DNA of 64,000 nt from Darksidea phi (taxonomy: Eukaryota > Ascomycota > Dothideomycetes > Pleosporales > Lentitheciaceae): positions 62,001 to 126,000 of the forward strand of contig JASJFT010000100.1 of the NCBI GenBank assembly GCA_030770425.1, written 5' to 3'. Position 1 is the first letter of the stretch. Each line of letters begins with the position of its first letter. The translations under genes were made by a program, and so were the position numbers. Under the pieces are notes generated by a model. It made no database searches, was not told the origin of the DNA, and worked only from the letters and a program-made list of their open reading frames with translations. Below, piece by piece: positions 57,878-64,000 of this stretch.

Positions 57878-58639
57878 ATGGTTTCTACGTCTTTCATCGC
57901 TGCTGCTCTCAGCACCCTTCCGTTGGCCTTTGCCTACTATCCCGCCCCCAATGGGACCACCACCTACCCTCCTCAGCCATCAGGTACCGGCGCCGGCAAA
58001 CCTACTCACACGGTAGCGGTCGGCCAGAACGGCCTCACATTCACGCCCGATACCGTTCACGCAAAAGTCGGCGAAGATATCGTCTTCCAATTCTTCCCCA
58101 AGAATCACTCCGTCGTCCAGGCCGACTTCAATAACCCATGCAACCCTACCGAGGGCGGCATCTTCTCCGGCTTCAACTTCAACGTCACCAACGGCACTGC
58201 TGTAAGTTCTACAACCTAAACCTCTCTCTAACATGAAAGCTTACTAACTGATCTTCAGGAACAAACCTTCACCATCACCGTCTCTGATGACAAGCCCGTC
58301 TGGCTCTACTGCTCCCAGAACAAGCCCAGCCCTCACTGTGCCGCCGGTATGGTCGCTGTCATCAACCCCCCTGCGTCCGGCCCCAACACCCTCGACGCCT
58401 TCAAAGCTGCTGCTTCGAAGACGACTGAGTCTACTTCTCCAGCTGGTGGCCCTAGTGGTGGCAAGGTTGGGACTCCCGGATCTCCTGGATCTCCCGGATC
58501 GCCCAGCTCGCCCAGCTCGCCCAGCAACCCGAGTGGTACATCTGGCGGCAACCCTGCCGAGTCGACTGGTGCTGCGTCTTCGCTCACGGTCAGTGGTGCG
58601 CTCGGTGTGGTGGCGATCTTTGCTGGTTTCGTTTTGTAG
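57878..58639 (+). CDS. GPI-anchored cupredoxin-domain protein
   Basis: Exons 57878..58201 and 58259..58639 around a 57-bp intron (phase 0) give 234 residues. The signal peptide is MVSTSFIAAALSTLPLAFA. A cupredoxin-like domain spans about 45-145: GLTFTPDTVHAKVGEDIVFQ, FFPKNHSVVQADFNNPCNP, VWLYCSQNKPSPHCAAGMVA. His (KNHS), Cys (YCSQ), His (PHC) and Met (GMV) occupy blue-copper-like ligand places. A Gly/Ser/Pro linker with GSPGSPGSP repeats and a hydrophobic tail (GALGVVAIFAGFVL) indicate a GPI anchor. This architecture is common on fungal surfaces; copper binding and function are not proven. Confidence 0.88.
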
Positions 58640-58905
58640 ATACCCAAATGTGGAAGTGTGCAAGTCCTGTTTCGAGCGATGTAATACTGTAGAATATTCT
58701 CGGAGGCGAAGAAAATAGGCTTTGGGTAAAATGTAATAGGATTAATAGACTTAGCCTTCGTGGACATCTTCATCGTTCAGGTCCTGGTTCATGCCATATC
58801 GCTGTCTTTTGCACCAAAAATGCATTAATAACCGGTCATATTGTGCTCAGAATGACCATGTAGTGCTTTAGTTCGTGAGTAGAGATCTCATTCACTCCAT
58901 CACGC

Positions 58906-58913
58906 TTATATAA
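58906..58913 (+). promoter_or_regulatory. TATA-like element of RPL22
   Basis: TTATATAA, 197 bp upstream of the RPL22 start codon. Confidence 0.4.
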
Positions 58914-59109
58914 CTCAACCAATCAACGCAAACCTCACACACGAAATCTTGGCGGCCGGGAATAGCCTAGTGCACCCACAGGCAAAAATTGCAAGCGAGA
59001 CCCGCAACACCATCGCAAGCTCACTTTCCGACACCCACACACGCCCAGCGCAGGATAACCACTTCTTTGCGTACACATTCCCTTCCTCATATACCCGCCC
59101 ACCTCCAAA

Positions 59110-59721
59110 ATGGTTTCAACAGTACGTACACCGCTTTGCTGTCCGCTTGGTTGAGCAAGTGAGCGCATGCGCTTCGCTCCCAGGTATAGAACAGTAGGCT
59201 AAGGTACATGATGTAGAAGCGACCGAATGCCGCTGCTGGCAAGAAGGGACAGAAGATCACGAAGAAGGTGTGTATCTAACCCGACTTCCCTCCCTCTCAT
59301 CCTGCTCCATAGGACAAGGTGCTAACGCAATCTCAGTTCATCATCAACTGCTCGCAGCCCGTCAACGACAAGATCTTCGACATCCAGGCCTTCGAGAAGT
59401 TCCTCCACGATCGCATCAAGGTCGAGGGTCGCACCGGCAACCTGGGCGACACCATTCAGATCTCGCAGCCCGGCGACGGCAAGATCGAGGTCATTGCGCA
59501 CCAGGAGTTCTCCGGTCGCTATCTTAAGTACTTGTACGTGCAAACACATTCACCATACCATATGGAAAACTGGCCCGAGACTAATACCGTGTAGGACAAA
59601 GAAGTTCCTCAAGAAGCAGCAGCTCCGTGACTGGCTCCGCGTCGTCTCCACCTCCAAGGGCGTGTACGAGCTCCGCTTCTTCAACGTTGTCAACGACGAG
59701 GCCGATGAGGATGAGGACTAG
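59110..59721 (+). CDS. RPL22: 60S ribosomal protein L22 (eL22)
   Basis: Four exons: 59110..59121, 59217..59267, 59337..59533 and 59595..59721; 128 residues. The first exon is only 12 bp (ATG GTT TCA ACA), typical of intron-rich fungal ribosomal genes. Landmarks: [100 protein letters not shown], ending in an acidic EADEDED tail. A component of the large ribosomal subunit. No irregularities. Confidence 0.97.
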
Positions 59722-60817
59722 ACACTTTGTTCTGGATACCGGCATGATATGTGCGCGGAGTAAATTCCTACAAAAGGAAATGGGCGGTGGACTTCTAGCG
59801 GGTATATAGAGCAATTTCAATGTGTTGCTGTGCCCGTACGATGAGTGCGAGTTGCTTGGTGTGAGAGTGCATGGAATATATACAAATATATCGCTAATTG
59901 CATCGTCTTGTCGCGAGTGCAACATCTTCTGCAGACTCGGGACTTGGATCACCTTGCCCGAACCAGCAGATTGAGCCACGGCGAGGTCATGCAATTGAAT
60001 CGCAAAGACCATGGAGTGTCAACCATACCCATCCTGAAAGAAGAGGCACATTGTTCTGCCCACCTCCAACCTCTCCAAACCAATCCCAATCCATTTAGGC
60101 ATCATCACGCAAAACGACAACAGCGAACACATTGTGCACTAGAGGACGATTAATACATCAATACTGCTTGAAAACAAGGGTGCCTAAGTTCAAGCAGCGA
60201 TTCCGGATTCTCTCGCAATTGGAAGGCTTATAAGTATCGGTTGCGACCTAATGACATTGGCTCTTAGGCCGCTCGCAAGCAAGTACAAAGCAGTACACCA
60301 TTCGTACATAGTGTCAGCTGCGTGATTAACGGTTATGACTACATCTTAAATCTAGAAAGCGGAGTTGTGTGTCAGAAGTCTGTATACACTGTACTAGCAG
60401 AAATCTATGTAGTAATCTCTACTTCTAATTAAATTATCTCTTAAATTCAATAACGATTCGGTAGGACTACCTATAGAAGACTATTAAGATATGTAGTATT
60501 CAGAAGAGCTACGTAGCTGTTGACATATGTTTCAATATTTCTTTGAATCCGTATCGAATGAGTAGTAGCTATCGCGTTATCAAGCTCCCTTAAAAGGTAA
60601 TATAAAAGGTATTTCGTCCCGAACACCTTAAAAATATAAGGTTATTAAAACTAAAGAGGGTTATAGTTGTTACCTAGTAAGGAAACTGGCCGAGGATAAG
60701 TGATGGATATGAGTAGGATGCTAGTATCATCGCAGGCAAATTTTTATACCATATACGGTAGTATGGGTATGCTAACTCATCGCCATAGCTGGTAGCCTCC
60801 CAACCCCCTTGATATTC

Positions 60818-61256
60818 GATGTTCGACATATCACCTCGTCGCTTACGATCGATAATACTATATGCTCTATAGCTCTATTTATCGTATATAAGGTATAGAT
60901 ATAGTACCTCTACCATGTACAAACACCTACTATATGTCGTATTGGGAATAGGAAGCAGTACAATATAGATGTTTCCTATTCCCATACTATACTACTGCTT
61001 GAATCTAAGGTGCTATACTATAAGCTTATATATAGCAATTTAAATTAGGTTACAATAGATAGTTAGCTATAATAATTAGGGATGATAGTACAACTTTATA
61101 ATAAGGGTACTAAAAAGGTTATTATCTATGGTTTAGATTACCAGTATAGTTTCATAATGCGTTAGTTAGGAATCACTGGATATAGTTTTGATCGCCGGCG
61201 TTACGTGCGGATCTTATAAAAGAGTTTTCCACTATACAAATCCAAAACAAAAAAAT
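60818..61256 (-). repeat. repeat family R1, copy 5 (split)
   Basis: The right half is 60818..60937 and the left half about 61202..61256 (minus strand TTTTGGATTTGTATAGTGG). They are separated by unrelated AT-rich sequence at 60938..61201. Confidence 0.75.
60938..61201. mobile_element. 264-bp insertion inside R1, unidentified
   Basis: It separates the two halves of an R1 copy. It begins near a hairpin (60940..60986) with stems TATTGGGAATAGGAA and TTTCCTATTCCCATA and a loop of about 16 bp. No ORF. A clear target duplication is not visible, so insertion is inferred from R1 continuity. Confidence 0.5.
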
Positions 61257-61574
61257 AACTACGAGGGTAATCATCCGAGCGCTATAAATAAGAGGGCTGG
61301 ATATACTATAGTATAATATTCTAAGCTTATAAAGAGGGTATAACACGTACTATCATATTAAGTAGTAGCGACGGTAGTCTACTAGACTCGAGTGTAGGAA
61401 CGTGACCTGCTACCTACTTAAACGTTATATAAAATGGAGCGTCATACTCTATCCTCCATCCTCCAGTCTCATCGATCGCTCTACCCATCCACGCAGCTAG
61501 CGCTTCAACCTGCGACATCACTCACCTCCATCTCGCGACCCCACGAGTGCCCGCGGCGCCGTCCCAAAAGCCTT

Positions 61575-61652
61575 GGATTTATATGGTGGGGGTCTCTTTT
61601 GTTAAGGTCCGCGTGAAACACTGTAGGAGTTTGTAACAGTAGAGGTGATAAT
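61575..61652 (+). repeat. repeat family R1, copy 6 (left part only)
   Basis: CTTGGATTTATATGGTGGGG through AAGGTCCGCGTGAAACACTG to CAGTAGAGGTGATAA. The right half is missing. Confidence 0.72.
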
Positions 61653-63102
61653 TTTCAATATAGGAAACTGTACATAGACTTATGCTCTACTACTATACAG
61701 CAATGTTATTCACATCAGCGCGAAAGCGGCGTTTGGCCACTACAGTAGGGCAACCTGATGTCGTCGAGCTAGTTAGCGGAGGCATGATCTCGCTCTAGTT
61801 CTTCCATTCTGAGCCGTCACTCGTTTTATATGCAGGACAAGCGGATTGTTTACTGTTCAGCTTGCATCGTCCCGCATAACTGTCTCACTGTCAACTCGGA
61901 AGGAGGTAAAAATGCTCGTCTATGCTGTAGAATCGAGCACCGCGGTTACTTGTGTACTTTCGTTCAGTGAGAAGAGGACGTCGGAGGGTCGGAGGATCAT
62001 AGAATCTGTCTGCGTTCAAGGTGCTGGACAAGAAGCTTTTTGCAAAGACATCGACGGCGGGCAGCCCCGATAGGCAGATGTTGCAACTTTTGCGAGAAAG
62101 GTTCGGGAGTTCGGGTAGTAGATATAACACCAAACAGTGAAGGAAACGAAGAGAAGGTTGGGTGGAGAGGATGGTAAATAATGAAATTTGGAGGAAGCAG
62201 CGAGGCGATGGATTGAAGAGGGCATCAGGGCATACGAGGAAAAAGGTATAACTCGTGTAGAATATAGCAAAAATAATCACTAGTGCCTAATCCTAGGTAC
62301 TGGAGTATACATACTTTATCTCACCTCGCACCACACCTAAAGCGCTCTTCCAACACTCCTATCTCCATATCCCACCTCTCCCTTATCTCTCGTAGCAATT
62401 TATTCGCGATTGATAGCAGCAGCTACTAAGGCAGCGTCGTCTCTCCCTTGGGCATTCCTGTGCAACGACCGAATTACACTCTCACCCATCAACAATCCAT
62501 AACCACACGCGACCCACAACTGCCAAATCATGGCCAACTCTTCCCCAAGGCGCCAACCAACACACGCTATCCCTCCCCGGCCTGTCTTTCTGTAAGAGAC
62601 CGGGGTGCGAATAACGCGAACCCTGCATCTCACCTCTCCCATCCTGAAACGCAAGGAACCCCAAACGCAAGGAGCCCGAAACCACACCCGTTCCCTTAGA
62701 CGCACCCCGTTAAAACCCCTCCTTCTCCCCAATTTCAATCTCGCACAACATTTTTCAAATTCTTTGAACAAGCCCGGCCGGTCCGAATTTTCCATTTCAT
62801 TCAGCCGCCGCCTATGCGCCTGCTGTGTCGTGCGGGATCACGAACTCTTGCATTCCCCGGCGCCTGAAACACTACGCGGACCCCAACGTATCGAAATAGC
62901 AAAAACCCAACAAACCACAGCCCACCACCGAGCGCGTAAGAGCGGCGCAGCAAGATCCTGCAGAGCATCGTCCGCAATAATAGAAGGAAGAAAGAAGAAA
63001 GACAACGCAGGCCGTCTTCCCCCACCATGTCCTTACTCCTCGACTTCTACGCCCTTGTTTTCTTCGCGTATATTTTCTACTCCGTCGTCAAAGAGGTGCA
63101 AG

Positions 63103-63751
63103 ATGGGTCTCGCATCGTCCCGTCCGTTCCTCGTTCTCTGCGCAGTCGCGCTGGTCGCGGTAACGTCAGCAGCAGCAACGCCAGCATCGCTTCATATTCT
63201 TCAAAGTACGACAGGAGTGCAAATCCCAGACGGTGCATGCACATTCCGCGTCTACGAAATCCAAATGTGCAACGCTACAGTCGGCCTGCTTCCGCCATTT
63301 ATAACGACGTATATTCAAATCAACAAAGTGTTTGCAGCTAATGGTGGTGTTGTCGTTGATGTTGCTGCGTTGAGACCGCGACAGCAGTATAATAGCTATC
63401 AGAGACTGGATCTGGATGAAGTGTTTGAGGTTGCGAAGCTTGGAGATGGGCAAAGTTTGAGTGTTCGGGTGGAGAAGGGGTCTGAGGGATTGAAGTTTAC
63501 GTATGGGGACTTGGAGTGGAGATCAAGTGATACAGCTGTGGAAGAAGGAAGTGCATGGTGCGAGGCTGGAGAGTGGACGGTTGGTGGTGAGGAATGGACT
63601 TGTGACAGTGGTAGAGATAGAAGGAACAGGGTAAGTCAACTCGACGGATGCGCATTCAGAAGAGAGGACTAGATTTGCTAATGGAGATTAGAGGAGAAAC
63701 TTGACATGCGGTTTTTCATGCGCGAAACAGGAAAATACGGAGCTGAGATGA
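63103..63751 (+). CDS. small secreted cysteine-containing protein
   Basis: Exons 63103..63630 and 63692..63751 around a 61-bp intron (GTAAGT...ATTAG, phase 0) give 195 residues. The unspliced frame would run on to 63672 without the last two Cys. The signal peptide is FLVLCAVALVAVTSAAATPA. The mature part has six Cys in a pattern starting DGACTFRVYEIQMC, then WCEAGEW, EWTCDSG, and LTCGFSC from exon 2, which fits three disulfides. A basic RDRRNRRR stretch bridges the splice. No domain recognised. Size, secretion and Cys content fit an effector-like or wall protein, but this is inference. Confidence 0.7.
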
Positions 63752-64000
63752 TATCAGCCTGTGGATCAAGGCACTCTACCTCTGGCTTCGGGATGGTGTT
63801 GGGGAGATTAAGAAGGGGTCGTTCGCATCTCTTTCGCCACCATCGAAAAGACTGTATTTGCCTGAGACTGGGACACGGCATGAATGTTGGGGAAGGGGCG
63901 GAGTCGTGGTAGGAATACCCATTGTCCGTGCCGTCTCCATAAAAGGAAAACGAGCACGCTGCTCGACACAGCCAACCAACTGCATTATGCAGAGAATGAA

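Larger units (their letters stand above)
59722..63102. other. 3.4-kb AT-rich, repeat-bearing region without a supported gene
   Basis: The stretch 60370..61430 is AT-rich and RIP-like, and carries two R1 copies (entries below). 61846..62280 has short overlapping ORFs on both strands without domains. 62600..63102 is an open frame upstream of the secreted protein gene but is compositionally odd (Arg/Thr/Pro) and is read as 5' UTR. Confidence 0.5.

Noticed and set aside
62605..63102. Upstream 166-codon extension of the six-cysteine secreted protein
   Set aside because: The internal Met at 63103 starts a clear signal peptide; the extension is basic, low quality and would bury it.
63027..63341. 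Overlapping 104-codon ORF in another frame
   Set aside because: It has a short hydrophobic start but then runs through the secreted protein in a different frame without conservation signals; probably an upstream ORF.

Overview
The window is nuclear DNA of a filamentous ascomycete (Pezizomycotina). The evidence is short GT-AG introns of about 46-110 bp with conserved ribosomal and snoRNP genes, HET-domain genes, an AA9 LPMO, GPI-anchored secreted proteins, and repeats with C-to-T/G-to-A decay typical of RIP. A plant-associated Dothideomycete is my best guess, but the sequence does not prove the class. All gene models below were spliced by hand from reading frame, donor/acceptor and phase; exon coordinates are in the entries.

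Layout. 0-10 kb: a truncated membrane protein gene, an atypical HET gene, a nested RIP-mutated gag-only LTR element inside an older repeat, then a divergent pair: a CorA-like channel gene and a RelA/SpoT-domain gene. 10-16 kb: repeat-rich, with a decayed Tc1-type transposon carrying a 54-bp in-frame expansion, a DUF7730-like gene, a NACHT/STAND relic, an F-box gene and two tandem arrays. 16-25 kb: a large secreted protein, a repeat island with a solo LTR (GATTG target duplication), a second DUF7730-like gene and an Ala/Pro/Asn-rich GPI protein. 25-30 kb: the most unusual gene, a roughly 1,300-residue fusion of a GHKL (MORC/Hsp90-like) ATPase with a C5-cytosine-methyltransferase fold whose catalytic motif looks degenerate. 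31-46 kb: conserved genes: GH16 glucanase, Cdc25-type RasGEF (SH3-WW-RasGEF), C2H2/fungal_trans regulator and NHP2. 46-54 kb: a canonical HET gene, a retropepsin-like gene and a degenerate Zn2Cys6 regulator. 55-64 kb: AA9 LPMO, cupredoxin GPI protein, RPL22, a 3.4-kb AT-rich repeat zone and a small six-cysteine secreted protein.

How it fits together. Housekeeping blocks (RasGEF, NHP2, RPL22) alternate with accessory blocks rich in candidate self/non-self genes (two HET genes, a NACHT relic, a RelA/SpoT-CorA pair) and dispersed repeats. At least four short repeat families (called R1 to R4 here) recur across the accessory blocks, and one LTR element sits inside an R1 copy, giving a relative insertion order. 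The GHKL-methyltransferase-fold fusion is the best candidate for an undescribed chromatin or genome-defence system.
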